DNA of 64,000 nucleotides from Clostridia bacterium (GTDB lineage: Bacteria; Bacillota; Clostridia; Oscillospirales; CAG-272), in contig JAFUPC010000079.1 in assembly GCA_017481495.1 (NCBI GenBank), forward strand, positions 53,323-117,322, read 5' to 3'. The notes under the pieces are model-generated. The model did no database searches. It saw nothing but the letters and a program-made list of their open reading frames with translations, and was not told where the DNA came from. Within the stretch, counting starts at the first letter, position 1. Each line of letters opens with the position of its first letter. Of the stretch, positions 8,447 through 17,291 are shown piece after piece. Position numbers and translations under genes: made by a program.

Positions 8447-9332
8447 ACAGAAACGCTTCCGCCATCTGCGCGATCCGCCGCGAATCTTCCGCATTCATCG
8501 GACACAGGGGCAGGCGGAACACCTCTGCGCACATTCCGAGTTGTGCCATTGCGCATTTAACGGGAATGGGATTGACCTCGGAAAACAATGCGCGATTGAG
8601 CGACGCATATCGGCACTGCAGTTCCGCCGCACGGGCGGTATTGCCGGAAAACCATGCTTCACACATCTCCGAGACGGCATACGGGCAGAGATTCGACAGA
8701 ACGGAGATCACCCCGACAGCGCCGACCGACAGCATCGGCACAGTCACACCGTCGGAACCGGAATAGACGGCAAGGCGGTCGCCTGTCATGGAACGGATAA
8801 GCGGTACCCGCTCGAGATCGCCCGCCGCATCCTTTAAGGCGACAATGTTATCATGCACGGCAAGTCTGGCATAAGTTTCCGGCGTGACATGGAGACCCGT
8901 GCGGGACGGGACCTCGTACAGGATGACGGGCAGTGGTGATGCGTCCGCAATGGCAGTATAATGGCGGTACAGCCCCTCCTGCGAGCATTTGTTGTAATAA
9001 GGGGTTACGACCAGCACCGCATCCGCGCCCGCCTGTGCCGCCTCCCGGACGAGCGAAACGGCACGAGCTGTGGTCGGTGCGCCGCATCCGGCGATAATGG
9101 GCATCCCGGCACCGGCTTCCTCGCGTGCGATCTCACACAGGCGGATATGTTCGGTATCGGTCAGTGCAGATGCTTCTCCGGTCGTTCCCGCCGTGACGAG
9201 CGCCCGGATCCCCGCATCACACTGCCGGCGGACAAGGTTACGGAATGCACTCTCGTCGATGCGGTCGGGATTGTTCTTTTCAAACGGTGTGACAAGCGCG
9301 GTCGCCGCGCCGCGGAACAAGAGGTCTTGCAT
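8445..9332 (-). CDS. dapA: 4-hydroxy-tetrahydrodipicolinate synthase
   Basis: 295 residues. ATG 9332 follows AAAGGAAAC, which decides against the longer in-frame start further right. The DapA signature is complete: GTTGEASALTD near residue 43, YEVPSRTG (catalytic Tyr) near residue 131, and VALKDAAGD with the Schiff-base lysine near residue 160. It condenses pyruvate with aspartate semialdehyde in lysine and diaminopimelate synthesis. Aspartate kinase, an upstream enzyme of the same pathway, lies 6.5 kb away. The motif LKDAAGD instead of the more usual IKEASGN is a normal variation. Confidence 0.93.
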   Translation of the reverse strand: MQDLLFRGAATALVTPFEKNNPDRIDESAFRNLVRRQCDAGIRALVTAGTTGEASALTDTEHIRLCEIAREEAGAGMPIIAGCGAPTTARAVSLVREAAQAGADAVLVVTPYYNKCSQEGLYRHYTAIADASPLPVILYEVPSRTGLHVTPETYARLAVHDNIVALKDAAGDLERVPLIRSMTGDRLAVYSGSDGVTVPMLSVGAVGVISVLSNLCPYAVSEMCEAWFSGNTARAAELQCRYASLNRALFSEVNPIPVKCAMAQLGMCAEVFRLPLCPMNAEDSRRIAQMAEAFL

Positions 9333-9534
9333 AAGTTTGTTTCCTTTCGGGTGTGGATTTGGATGCAATTTCAGTTTATGACGTGAGGGGGAGAGTGGTG
9401 CGGAGGATGGTTTTTCTTTTGTTGTAATATGGTTTATTAATTAAAACTTTGCTTTTGCAAGGATATCGGCATATAACCGATATGCGGCGAGCGAACATCA
9501 ACTTCGTTTCGCCCCTACAAGTGAGTAGGTACAC

Positions 9535-9555
9535 CGCTCCTTAAACTGACAGCAT
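9535..9555 (-). repeat. Dispersed repeat end, ATGCTGTCA type
   Basis: On the minus strand this reads ATGCTGTCAGTTTAAGGAGC, matching the motif at 19612-19633 and 37176-37193 with one or two changes. Confidence 0.6.
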
Positions 9556-9615
9556 TTCTGTTTATCACTCTTCCCTCCTGCTCGTATCCTTACCAAAGAA
9601 AATTTCCAAAACCCA

Positions 9616-9644
9616 TTGACATCCCCCGCACAATATGCTATAAT
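9616..9644 (+). promoter_or_regulatory. Sigma-A promoter for the fucosidase-rhamnosidase genes
   Basis: TTGACA (9616-9621), 17-base spacer, TATAAT (9639-9644): a perfect consensus. An AAGGAGG ribosome site precedes the ATG at 9681, giving a leader of about 30 bases. Confidence 0.88.
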
Positions 9645-9680
9645 GACCTCAACAAAATATTTCCATACAAGGAGGAACCA

Positions 9681-11105
9681 ATGTATTCCAATTACGAGTT
9701 CGACAAAACGCTTGTCACCTGCGTCCCATCCCCGCGGCAGCTTGCGGTGGAAGAAATGGAGTTCTACGCATTCGCGCATTTCACGGTCAACACGTTCACC
9801 GACAAGGAATGGGGCGACGGCACGGAGCCGGAATCTGTGTTCAATCCGACCGCCTTTGATGCCGACCAGTGGGTGGATGCGCTGAAATCGGCGGGCATCG
9901 GCGGGCTGATCCTCACCTGCAAGCATCACGACGGCTTCTGTCTGTGGCCGTCCCGATACACAGAGCACTGTGTGAAGAACAGTCCGTGGAAGAATGGGCA
10001 GGGCGACATCGTGCGCGAGGTCTCCGATGCCTGCCGCCGCGGCGGGATCAAGTTCGGCGTGTACCTCTCCCCGTGGGACAGAAACTGCGCGCTCTACGGA
10101 CAGGGCAAGCCCTACGACGATTATTTCTGCGGTCAGCTGACGGAACTGCTCACAGACTACGGCGACATCTTCACTGTCTGGTTTGACGGCGCGTGCGGCG
10201 AGGGGTCGAACGGCAAAAAGCAGGTCTACGATTTTGACCGGTATTATGCACTCATCCGTGAACTTCAGCCGGATGCCGCCATCTCCATCTGCGGGCCTGA
10301 CATCCGCTGGTGCGGCAACGAAGCAGGCGACACACGCGAAAGCGAATGGTCCACACTCCCCGCTTCCCTGCTCTCCCCGGAAGAGGTCGCGGCGAGGAGC
10401 CAGACCGCGGACGACGAGGAATTCCGCAATTTGAAAATCAAGGAAGACGAACGCGATCTCGGCAGCCGCCGTGTCCTGCGCTACGCAAAGGAACTTGCAT
10501 GGCGACCCGCGGAAGCGGACACCTCCATCCGTCCCGGCTGGTTCTACCACGCGCATGAAGACGACAAGGTGAAATCCCTTGACAAGCTGCTCGACATTTG
10601 GTACCGCACCGTCGGCGGCAACTGTACCCTGCTCTTAAACATCCCGCCGGACAGACGCGGACTGTTCCACGAAAACGACGTCGCGCGGCTTGCCGAGATG
10701 GGTGACTACCTGCGCAAGACGTTTGCACACAATCTGGCGGTGGATGCCGTTTTCTCGGCGGACAAGTGCGACGGCGTTCATCTGCCCGACAACATGAAGA
10801 CCGACGGGTACGATTCCTATTACAAACCCGACGACGGCGAAAACGCGGTCACGCTTACCGTTACGCTTCCCCAAACGAAAACCGTCAACCACATTGTTCT
10901 CAAGGAGTGCATCCCCCAAAGCCAGCGCATTGAGTCCTACACAATGGAAGTGAAGACCGCGGACGGCTGGCGTGAGGTCGCGGCCGGAACGACGGTCGGC
11001 TATCAGAAGATCGCCCGGTTTGACGCGGTGGAAACGGATGAAATCCGCATCCGCATCACCGACAGCCGTGTCTGCCCCGTGATCTCGTTTATCGGAATTT
11101 ACTGA
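9681..11105 (+). CDS. Alpha-L-fucosidase, GH29
   Basis: 474 residues without a signal peptide, so probably cytoplasmic. GH29 features are clear: EMEFYAFAHFTVNTFTDKEWG near residue 25, LTCKHHDGFCLWPS near residues 78-91, and VWFDGACGEG with the likely nucleophile D169. The C-terminal about 110 residues (TVTLPQTKTVNHIVLKE) form a beta domain like F5/8-type carbohydrate-binding modules. It removes alpha-L-fucose from glycans. It has its own consensus promoter, and the rhamnosidase follows after 34 bases, so the two are probably co-transcribed. Confidence 0.92.
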   Translation: MYSNYEFDKTLVTCVPSPRQLAVEEMEFYAFAHFTVNTFTDKEWGDGTEPESVFNPTAFDADQWVDALKSAGIGGLILTCKHHDGFCLWPSRYTEHCVKNSPWKNGQGDIVREVSDACRRGGIKFGVYLSPWDRNCALYGQGKPYDDYFCGQLTELLTDYGDIFTVWFDGACGEGSNGKKQVYDFDRYYALIRELQPDAAISICGPDIRWCGNEAGDTRESEWSTLPASLLSPEEVAARSQTADDEEFRNLKIKEDERDLGSRRVLRYAKELAWRPAEADTSIRPGWFYHAHEDDKVKSLDKLLDIWYRTVGGNCTLLLNIPPDRRGLFHENDVARLAEMGDYLRKTFAHNLAVDAVFSADKCDGVHLPDNMKTDGYDSYYKPDDGENAVTLTVTLPQTKTVNHIVLKECIPQSQRIESYTMEVKTADGWREVAAGTTVGYQKIARFDAVETDEIRIRITDSRVCPVISFIGIY

Positions 11106-11139
11106 TTCATCCACAGAAATATACGGAAAGGAAATCATT

Positions 11140-13320
11140 ATGTTACTCGAACAGGCAAAATTCATCACCACCGACAACCCCCGCGCATCGGTTGCGCCGG
11201 TGTTCCGCAAATCCTTTGCGCCGAAAGGCGAGATCGCTTCTGCCGCACTCACCGTCACCGCACGCGGCATTTACGAAGCCCGCATCAACGGTGTGCGTGT
11301 CGGAAAATTCTATTTCGCACCCGGCTGGACGTCCTACAAGAACCGTGTCCAAGTGCAGACCTACGACATCACGGAGTTGCTTTCCGAAAACAACGACATC
11401 GACATCCTGCTCGGCCGCGGCTGGCATTACGGCAACATCCAGCGCGGTTCGTTTGAAAACATCTGCGACCCGTGCATCATTGCATCGCTTGACGTCACTT
11501 ATGCGGACGGTACGACCGAATCCATCGTGACCGACGAATCCTGGCAGTACGCGAAGACCGGCATTCTCTACAACGACTACTACAACGGTGAAATCTTTGA
11601 TGCCAACCAGGTATACGGCGACTGGAAGCCGGTCGTCATCACGGACGGCAAAAAGGAAGCACTTGTTCCCCAACAGGGCGAGATCGTCACGCAGATCGAA
11701 GAAGTGACCGCAAAGACGTATTTCATCACGCCCAAGGGTGAGCGGATCATCGACTTCGGGCAGGAAGTGACCGGTTATGTCTGCTTCCGCAATGTGGCGA
11801 ACATCGGCGGCCGTATCGTCATCGATCATGCCGAAATTCTTGACAAAGATGGCAACTTCTACACCGAAAACTACCGGAGCGCGGAATCCCGCATCACCTA
11901 CATTTCCGACGGTGACAAGACAAAATGGCATCACCCGGTCTTCTCGTTCCAGGGCTTCCGTTATATCCGTCTGACGGATTATCCGACCAATGAGATTTAC
12001 CTGGGCGACTTCAAAGCCATCGTTCTGCACTCCGACATGAAGCGCACGGGACGGTTTGAATGCTCCGATCCGATGGTCAACCGGCTTTACGAAAACGTCA
12101 TCTGGGGTCAGCGCGGCAACTTCCTCGATGTCCCGACCGACTGCCCGCAGAGAGACGAACGTCTCGGCTGGACAGGCGATGCGCAGGTTTTCTGCCGTAC
12201 AGCCGCATACAACTACGATGTAAACAAGTTCTTCCACAAGTGGCTTTGTGACCTCGCACTTGACCAGACCGATGACGGCAAGGTCGCGCAGATCATTCCC
12301 GCACTGTGGGAGCCGGACGGCGCGTTTGCGTGGGGCGATGCGGCGACAGTCTGCCCGTGGGAAATTTTCCGCGCTTACGGCGACATCTCCATTCTCACAC
12401 AGCAGTACGACTCCATGAAGAAGTGGTGTGATTACGTTTACAACAAGGGGGACGGCCCCGATGCGTGGGGCGGCGGCGGACAGTACGGCGACTGGCTGGG
12501 TCTGGATGCCGAAGAAGGCTCCTACCGCGGCGCAACGAACGATCTCCTGCTCGGTACGGCGTTCCTTGCCTACGAATGCGACCTCGTCATCAAGGCAGCA
12601 AAGGCGCTTGGCAAAGAAGATGATGTCAAGGCGTATTCCGTGCGGCGCGAAGAAGTGGCAAAGGCATTCTGCGACACGTTCATCGGAGAAGACGGCTATC
12701 TGACCTCCGACACACAGACCGCATATGTCGTGGCACTGCATTTTGACTTAGCACCCGACCGCGAAAAGTTCGCCGCGCACTTGGCCGAAAAGGTTCACGC
12801 AAACGGCGACCGCATCCAGACCGGCTTCATCGGCACCGCGTACATCATGGATGCGCTGACCGATGCGGGATATGCCGACCTTGCCTACACACTTCTGCTC
12901 CAGCGGGAATTCCCGTCCTGGCTCTACTGTGTCCGCAAGGGCGCAACGACCATCTGGGAGCACTGGGACGGTCTCAAGCCCGACGGCTCTGTCTGGTCGC
13001 GTGACATGAACTCGTTCAATCACTACGCATACGGTGCGGTCGCATCCTGGATGTACGGCACGATGTGCGGCATCAAGCCGGATGAGGACAAGCCCGGTTA
13101 TGAAAATGTAAAGATCCATCCCATCCCGGATGCACGGCTCGATTATGCACGCGCAGAACTGGATACGAAATTCGGCACGGTCAAGTCCGGTTGGGAAAAG
13201 GTGGACGGCGGATATCAGATTTCCGTCACCATCCCTGCGGGTGCAACGGCTGACATCACGGTCGGCGAGAAAACCGAACACGTCGGCGCAGGTGAGTACA
13301 AGTATCTTCTGAACGCATAA
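11140..13320 (+). CDS. Alpha-L-rhamnosidase, GH78
   Basis: 726 residues; a GGAAAGGAAA ribosome site precedes the ATG. The layout is that of bacterial GH78: N-terminal beta domain (LTVTARGIYEARINGVRVG), Bac_rhamnosid domain, six-hairpin catalytic domain with DCPQRDERLGWTGDAQ at residues 334-349 (E340 is the likely general acid), GATTIWEHWDG near residue 610, and a C-terminal beta domain. No signal peptide, so it should act on imported oligosaccharides. Released L-rhamnose would feed the rhamnulokinase at 43117-44601. Confidence 0.94.
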   Translation: MLLEQAKFITTDNPRASVAPVFRKSFAPKGEIASAALTVTARGIYEARINGVRVGKFYFAPGWTSYKNRVQVQTYDITELLSENNDIDILLGRGWHYGNIQRGSFENICDPCIIASLDVTYADGTTESIVTDESWQYAKTGILYNDYYNGEIFDANQVYGDWKPVVITDGKKEALVPQQGEIVTQIEEVTAKTYFITPKGERIIDFGQEVTGYVCFRNVANIGGRIVIDHAEILDKDGNFYTENYRSAESRITYISDGDKTKWHHPVFSFQGFRYIRLTDYPTNEIYLGDFKAIVLHSDMKRTGRFECSDPMVNRLYENVIWGQRGNFLDVPTDCPQRDERLGWTGDAQVFCRTAAYNYDVNKFFHKWLCDLALDQTDDGKVAQIIPALWEPDGAFAWGDAATVCPWEIFRAYGDISILTQQYDSMKKWCDYVYNKGDGPDAWGGGGQYGDWLGLDAEEGSYRGATNDLLLGTAFLAYECDLVIKAAKALGKEDDVKAYSVRREEVAKAFCDTFIGEDGYLTSDTQTAYVVALHFDLAPDREKFAAHLAEKVHANGDRIQTGFIGTAYIMDALTDAGYADLAYTLLLQREFPSWLYCVRKGATTIWEHWDGLKPDGSVWSRDMNSFNHYAYGAVASWMYGTMCGIKPDEDKPGYENVKIHPIPDARLDYARAELDTKFGTVKSGWEKVDGGYQISVTIPAGATADITVGEKTEHVGAGEYKYLLNA

Positions 13321-13338
13321 AAAACACGGGTATTGTAT

Positions 13339-13884
13339 ATGGAAATAGAATGTTACGCCCTTTTTGAAAGGCTCGGTCTGATACGGGACATTGTCTACGA
13401 CAAAAACGGATACCGCACCTGTACCGTCTCGGCAAAAGCTGACGATGTTTATGCCGTGATGTGCCTGGTGTTCTGGCTGATTCTGACGGTCGGACTGTTC
13501 GTCATCGGACTGCTCATTTGCCGCCTGATGGTGAAAAAAGGACGTGCGAACACGGCGATGACCGCGCTCCGGTGCGGAATATGCGTATTGCTTGCCGTCG
13601 GCATTCTGCATACGGTCGGCATCGGGCCGTACATCGAATTCTATCCCGGTCAGAACAGTTCATCCTTTATCGACTTATCGGTCATTGACCATTTTATCTC
13701 TGGCATCGGATACGCGATTTCCGCGCTCTGCCTGTTCTTTGGCGGAAAAACGGGAATCCGCTCCGCCGCCCGGAAATATTTTCCCGGAAGGTACGACCAA
13801 AATGAAAACACGGTCATGTATTCAAATCAGCTGCCGCCACGATACGAAACCGGAAACGGTGATTCTGCATCCGGTGGGATGTGA
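13339..13884 (+). CDS. Small membrane protein of unknown function
   Basis: 181 residues from ATG 13339 (a TTG two codons earlier is less likely). Three hydrophobic segments are visible: VMCLVFWLILTVGLFVIGLLIC near residue 37, CGICVLLAVGILHTVGIG near residue 82, and FISGIGYAISALCLFFGG near residue 120, then a charged soluble tail. No ribosome site is obvious and it lies 18 bases after the rhamnosidase. The tail overlaps in another frame with a glycosidase-like C-terminal fragment (13802-13969), so the real 3' end is uncertain. Confidence 0.5.
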   Translation: MEIECYALFERLGLIRDIVYDKNGYRTCTVSAKADDVYAVMCLVFWLILTVGLFVIGLLICRLMVKKGRANTAMTALRCGICVLLAVGILHTVGIGPYIEFYPGQNSSSFIDLSVIDHFISGIGYAISALCLFFGGKTGIRSAARKYFPGRYDQNENTVMYSNQLPPRYETGNGDSASGGM

Positions 13885-13969
13885 GATTCCGTTTACATAT
13901 GACAACGGGGTTGTCACAGCGGCGCTTTCGCGGGTTGATATGCACGGGGTTCTTGAATTTATCGGTTAA
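13802..13969 (+). pseudogene. C-terminal remnant of a glycosidase
   Basis: In a frame different from the membrane protein, the last about 55 codons read VILHPVGCEIPFTYDNGVV, then LSRVDMHGVLEFIG and a stop. This resembles the extreme C terminus of large glycoside hydrolases with a trimerisation-type tail (hydrophobic-Pro-Phe-Thr-Tyr-x-Asp-Gly, then Arg-Val-Asp-x-His). Nothing upstream in this frame resembles the rest of such an enzyme, and no ribosome site is near, so I read it as a decayed remnant. The family match is by eye. Confidence 0.35.
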
Positions 13970-13995
13970 TCTCATCTGAAAAACGCATAAACAAA

Positions 13996-14039
13996 GGGTG
14001 AAGCCCGGTATCTGTTTCCGGTTTTCACCCTCATTTTTT
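13996..14039 (+). terminator. Rho-independent terminator
   Basis: GGGTGAA (13996-14002) pairs with TTCACCC (14024-14030), followed by TCATTTTTTC. It closes the rightward glycosidase region and lies just before the stop of the leftward flavin reductase gene. Confidence 0.7.
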
Positions 14040-14042
14040 CAC

Positions 14043-14618
14043 TTACAACAATTTCATTGGTATTCCCCAGTCGCCGAGACTCTGTGTTCCGACAGCGTAA
14101 TATTTTCCGCCAAGCGTGACCACCGGTTTCAGCGCCGCCATTTTTTCGTCAAAAGGCGTGTCCCCTGTCAACACTTCTTCCGCACGGACATTGACGATGG
14201 AGCAGATGTAGATCTCGCTGTCCGCCTGGTTTTCGGGGTGGAGCGTATCTTCCACACGAAGCTCCAGCGTCCACATTCCGTCCCGGGGGACAGGAACGGG
14301 CAGGACATCGCCGCGGTCGGAGGCGATGACGGATTCCTTATCGCACGTCCGCCCGTCAGTACAGCCGCAGAAATCGGCGCGGGACAACAGGTCTTCGGTC
14401 ACAACCGTTGCGGACAGCATTCCTGTTGCGCGGATGCGGTCGCGGGTCAGATTGTCTTCTGCGATGCAGGCGACAAATTTCATCGCATCACCTGCAAAGC
14501 AGTAACAGCACCAGCAGAACAGACCATAGTCGGCACGGCCGTCCTCCTTTATCGTTCCGTAGAGATACAGTGCCTGCGGGCAGAACGTGTTCCCGCCGGC
14601 AAGAGATACCTTTGCCAT
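14043..14618 (-). CDS. Flavin reductase-like domain protein
   Basis: 191 residues. It matches the flavin reductase-like (FMN-binding split barrel) group: CPQALYLYGTIKEDG near the N terminus, KFVACIAEDNLTRDRIRATGMLSATVVTED in the middle (conserved Asn-Leu-Thr and the FMN-contacting stretch), and a C-terminal HPENQADSEIYICSIVNVRAEE. It probably binds FMN and reduces flavin or transfers electrons in the cytoplasm. Several Cys and Trp residues (GLFCWCCYCF) cluster near residue 35. It ends 10 bases before the downstream terminator arm and starts 10 bases after the stop of the surface protein. Confidence 0.82.
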   Translation of the reverse strand: MAKVSLAGGNTFCPQALYLYGTIKEDGRADYGLFCWCCYCFAGDAMKFVACIAEDNLTRDRIRATGMLSATVVTEDLLSRADFCGCTDGRTCDKESVIASDRGDVLPVPVPRDGMWTLELRVEDTLHPENQADSEIYICSIVNVRAEEVLTGDTPFDEKMAALKPVVTLGGKYYAVGTQSLGDWGIPMKLL

Positions 14619-14628
14619 ATGTGTAACC

Positions 14629-15432
14629 TCACTTTTTTAATTTCGGCAGTTTTTTCTGCATGGCTTTCCGTTTTTTCTTCATGATGTGAACGGTGACAAG
14701 ATAACCGCCCAGAACGACCAGCACCACACCTACCGCCGTGAAAAAGACGATCCAGCCGATGCCCGCACCGGCAAAGAAACCGTCATCGGATTCCGCGACC
14801 GTCGGTGTGTACGCATACGCGGAAAGGGCGGCATCCAGGGTCTCCGTTCTGACAGCGATGAGGAAATCATGCGCTTCGGTGAGTGTCAGGGACAGCTTGC
14901 CGTCCGATGACAGCATCAGGTTTTCGGCAATCGGGCGCACGGAGACCGTACCGTTTCCGTCGTCCAGATATTCGTAAACGGCATATCCGATTCCGGCAGA
15001 AAGAACATCGGAGAGCTGAATCTCCACATCTGCGGTTCCCGGATAGAGGTCTCCGTCCCGGAAATCAAGCAGATACGCATCCTCCCCTGCCAGTGCCGCG
15101 GCAAAACCGCTGTCCGCACCGGAGGACGAAAGCGCATTCACGGACACAGCGGACGAAAATTCCCGCCACTTGTCCGTTGTGCGGAAGATATTTTCATAAT
15201 AAAATGTCCAGCTTGCACGCGCACCCTCGATGCGGATGTCGTATTCCCCGTCGTAAATGGCCAAAAACAGCCGGGGCGCATCGACCTCGGGCGCATCGTC
15301 CGTGTAGGTGTAGGTCAGAACCTCGGGCGTTCCGTCGCCGCCGTCCGCCGCAAACGCAGACAGCGACAGCACCGCACAGACAAGGAGCACGAGCACCGCG
15401 CGCGCGGACATTGTTTGGAAAACAGTTTTCAT
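14629..15432 (-). CDS. Exported protein with signal peptide and C-terminal anchor
   Basis: 267 residues with an AAAGGAACC ribosome site. Residues 1-28 form a signal peptide (MSARAVLVLLVCAVLSLSAFA with an AFA-A cleavage site). The middle about 200 residues are acidic and beta-rich, with no recognised domain. Residues about 225-250 (IGWIVFFTAVGVVLVVLGGYLV) are a single membrane segment followed by a very basic tail, KKKRKAMQKKLPKLKK. The product should face outward and be held in the membrane. It has its own promoter and may be co-transcribed with the flavin reductase gene. Function unknown. Confidence 0.75.
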   Translation of the reverse strand: MKTVFQTMSARAVLVLLVCAVLSLSAFAADGGDGTPEVLTYTYTDDAPEVDAPRLFLAIYDGEYDIRIEGARASWTFYYENIFRTTDKWREFSSAVSVNALSSSGADSGFAAALAGEDAYLLDFRDGDLYPGTADVEIQLSDVLSAGIGYAVYEYLDDGNGTVSVRPIAENLMLSSDGKLSLTLTEAHDFLIAVRTETLDAALSAYAYTPTVAESDDGFFAGAGIGWIVFFTAVGVVLVVLGGYLVTVHIMKKKRKAMQKKLPKLKK

Positions 15433-15472
15433 GGATGGTTCCTTTCATCGGTTGATGTTTGATATTGCATTT

Positions 15473-15501
15473 ATTATACCATATTTTTCAGCGAATGGCA
15501 A
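15473..15501 (-). promoter_or_regulatory. Sigma-A promoter for the surface protein gene
   Basis: Reading on the minus strand: TTGCCA (15501-15496), 17-base spacer, TATAAT (15478-15473). The gene starts at 15432. Confidence 0.75.
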
Positions 15502-15723
15502 TCGTTTTTCCGGATTTTCTCATGTTTTTCACGCTTTTCATGCAATTCTGCAGCGGCGGAACGGAATCACACGGTAGTATGAGAGAACAATGCCGGAGTG
15601 TCTCCGACGATTTTGCGGGAATATGATGATGGTGAGAAGCAGATCTCCAACAGGCACGGTCTGTCCAAAAATAGAAAATTTGTAAATTTATCCGTGCTTT
15701 CCCGCTTTTTTTCGATAAAGTGC

Positions 15724-15752
15724 TTGACAAAATCGTATTTTTATCATATAAT
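15724..15752 (+). promoter_or_regulatory. Sigma-A promoter for aspartate kinase
   Basis: TTGACA (15724-15729), 17-base spacer, TATAAT (15747-15752), a perfect consensus. AAGGAG lies at 15795-15800, a slightly long 12 bases before the ATG. Confidence 0.88.
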
Positions 15753-15812
15753 ATTAAATATATATCCTCGATTTCACATCGCAAAAAATCATACAAGGAG
15801 TAAACGACACAC

Positions 15813-17150
15813 ATGGACATCAAAGTTGTCAAATTCGGCGGCAGTTCGCTTGCGGATGCAAAGCAGTTTGAAAAGGTCGCCGCGATCATAAAGGACGATC
15901 CCACACGCCGTTACGTTGTCCCCTCCGCTCCCGGCAAGCGCTTTTCCGGCGACGACAAGGTCACGGACCTTCTCTATCGCTGCTACGACCATGCATCCAA
16001 GGGCGAGGACATTGATGCGGAATTTGAAGTCATTATGGGCCGTTACAACGATATTATCCGTGATCTGAAGCTTGACTTTTCTCTGGAAAAGGAATTTGCA
16101 CAGATCAAGAATGCGTTCCTCTGCCACGCGGGACGCGACTACGCGGCAAGCCGCGGAGAATATCTGAACGGTCTCATTCTCGCAAAGTATCTCGGATTCC
16201 CGTTTCTTGACGCGGCAGGTGTCATCTTCTTCAACGAAGACGGCTCATTCAACGCCAAGCTGACCAACACCATTCTTTCCTCCAAGCTGCGCACCATGCA
16301 CAACGCCGTCATCCCCGGCTTCTACGGTGCAATGCCCAACGATACCATCCGTACCTTCTCCCGCGGCGGCTCCGACATCACCGGTTCCATCGTCGCGCGT
16401 GCGGCGGATGCGGATCTCTACGAAAACTGGACAGACGTTTCCGGTTTCCTGATGGCAGATCCCCGCATCATCACCAATCCCCGCCCCATCCGTGTCATCA
16501 CCTACCACGAGCTGCGGGAACTTTCCTACATGGGTGCAAGCGTTCTGCACGAGGATGCCATCTTCCCCGTCCGCTACGCAGGCATTCCGATCAACATCCG
16601 CAACACCAACCAGCCAGAGGCGGAGGGCACGATGATCGTTCCCGATTCCAAGCATCCCAGCTACGAGACCAAGGAGATCGTCACCGGTATCGCCGGCAAG
16701 AAAGGGTTCTGCACCATCACACTGGAAAAGGACCGCATGAACGACGAGGTCGGTTTCGGCCGCAAAGTCTTGCAGGTTTTTGAAAACCACAATATCTGCT
16801 TTGAACATCTGCCGTCCGGCATTGACACCATGTGTGTTATCCTCAACAACCGCGACCTTGAGGGTGTCAAGGATATGGTCATCAACGAAATCTGCCAGAC
16901 CGTGGAACCGGACACCATTTCCTTTGACGATGACCTGGCACTCGTCGCTGTCGTCGGTCGTGGTATGGTCAAGGCAAAGGGCACGGCAAGCCGTGTCTTT
17001 AAGGCAGTCGCCGCAGCGGATGTCAACATCCGGATGATCGATCAAGGGTCGTCGGAGCAGAACATCGTCATCGGTGTCGCGGAATCCTGCTTTGAAACAG
17101 CAATGCGTGCTATTTATGCGGAATTTTCCGAGGACAACGCCATCAAATAA
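15813..17150 (+). CDS. lysC: Aspartate kinase
   Basis: 445 residues. The N terminus KFGGSSLA (residues 7-14) and the downstream SRGGSDITGSIVARA motif near residue 190 are the kinase signatures. The C-terminal about 130 residues carry two ACT domains (TGIAGKKGFCTITLEKDRMN, and VGRGMVKAKGTASRVFKAVA), which usually bind lysine or threonine for feedback control. It makes aspartyl phosphate, the first step toward lysine, threonine and methionine; dapA nearby uses a later intermediate. It is monofunctional, with no homoserine dehydrogenase part. Its stop is only 11 bases before the -35 box of the next gene. Confidence 0.93.
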   Translation: MDIKVVKFGGSSLADAKQFEKVAAIIKDDPTRRYVVPSAPGKRFSGDDKVTDLLYRCYDHASKGEDIDAEFEVIMGRYNDIIRDLKLDFSLEKEFAQIKNAFLCHAGRDYAASRGEYLNGLILAKYLGFPFLDAAGVIFFNEDGSFNAKLTNTILSSKLRTMHNAVIPGFYGAMPNDTIRTFSRGGSDITGSIVARAADADLYENWTDVSGFLMADPRIITNPRPIRVITYHELRELSYMGASVLHEDAIFPVRYAGIPINIRNTNQPEAEGTMIVPDSKHPSYETKEIVTGIAGKKGFCTITLEKDRMNDEVGFGRKVLQVFENHNICFEHLPSGIDTMCVILNNRDLEGVKDMVINEICQTVEPDTISFDDDLALVAVVGRGMVKAKGTASRVFKAVAAADVNIRMIDQGSSEQNIVIGVAESCFETAMRAIYAEFSEDNAIK

Positions 17151-17160
17151 AAAAATTCTA

Positions 17161-17189
17161 TTGACTTTTCCCACGAAAAACGGTATAAT
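17161..17189 (+). promoter_or_regulatory. Sigma-A promoter for the PRPP synthetase gene
   Basis: TTGACT (17161-17166), 17-base spacer, TATAAT (17184-17189). A CCGGAGG site precedes the ATG at 17292, leaving a leader of about 95 bases with no strong hairpin recognised. Confidence 0.82.
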
Positions 17190-17291
17190 ATATACAGGAT
17201 ATGTCCGTTCCCCTGCCGCCGGCATCGGTCGGAATCGTGTGATCGGACAAATCCGCTGAAGAAGTCCAACAACATAATCCGGAGGTATTTT

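Larger units (their letters stand above)
9333..9680. other. Divergent spacer dapA / fucosidase
   Basis: 348 bases without a gene. It holds the dapA ribosome site, a small hairpin (ATATCGG 9463-9469 with CCGATAT 9477-9483), the repeat-family fragment ending CGCCCCTACA near 9510-9519, the reverse-strand repeat end at 9535-9555, a second repeat at 9584-9607 and the fucosidase promoter. No convincing dapA promoter was found by eye. Confidence 0.6.
15433..15812. other. Divergent promoter region between surface protein and lysC
   Basis: 380 bases without a gene. It contains two divergent sigma-A promoters, listed separately. The 220 bases between them are AT-rich and show no convincing hairpin, riboswitch aptamer or small gene. 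A lysine riboswitch is not expected here because the lysC promoter lies only about 60 bases before the start codon. Confidence 0.6.

Noticed and set aside
11143..12741. Long open frame (over 500 codons) antisense to the rhamnosidase
   Set aside because: It is the codon-position shadow of a GC-rich gene; no ribosome site, no recognisable motif, and the sense gene is certain.
15433..15812. Lysine riboswitch before aspartate kinase
   Set aside because: The promoter lies only about 60 bases before the start codon; there is no room for the aptamer.
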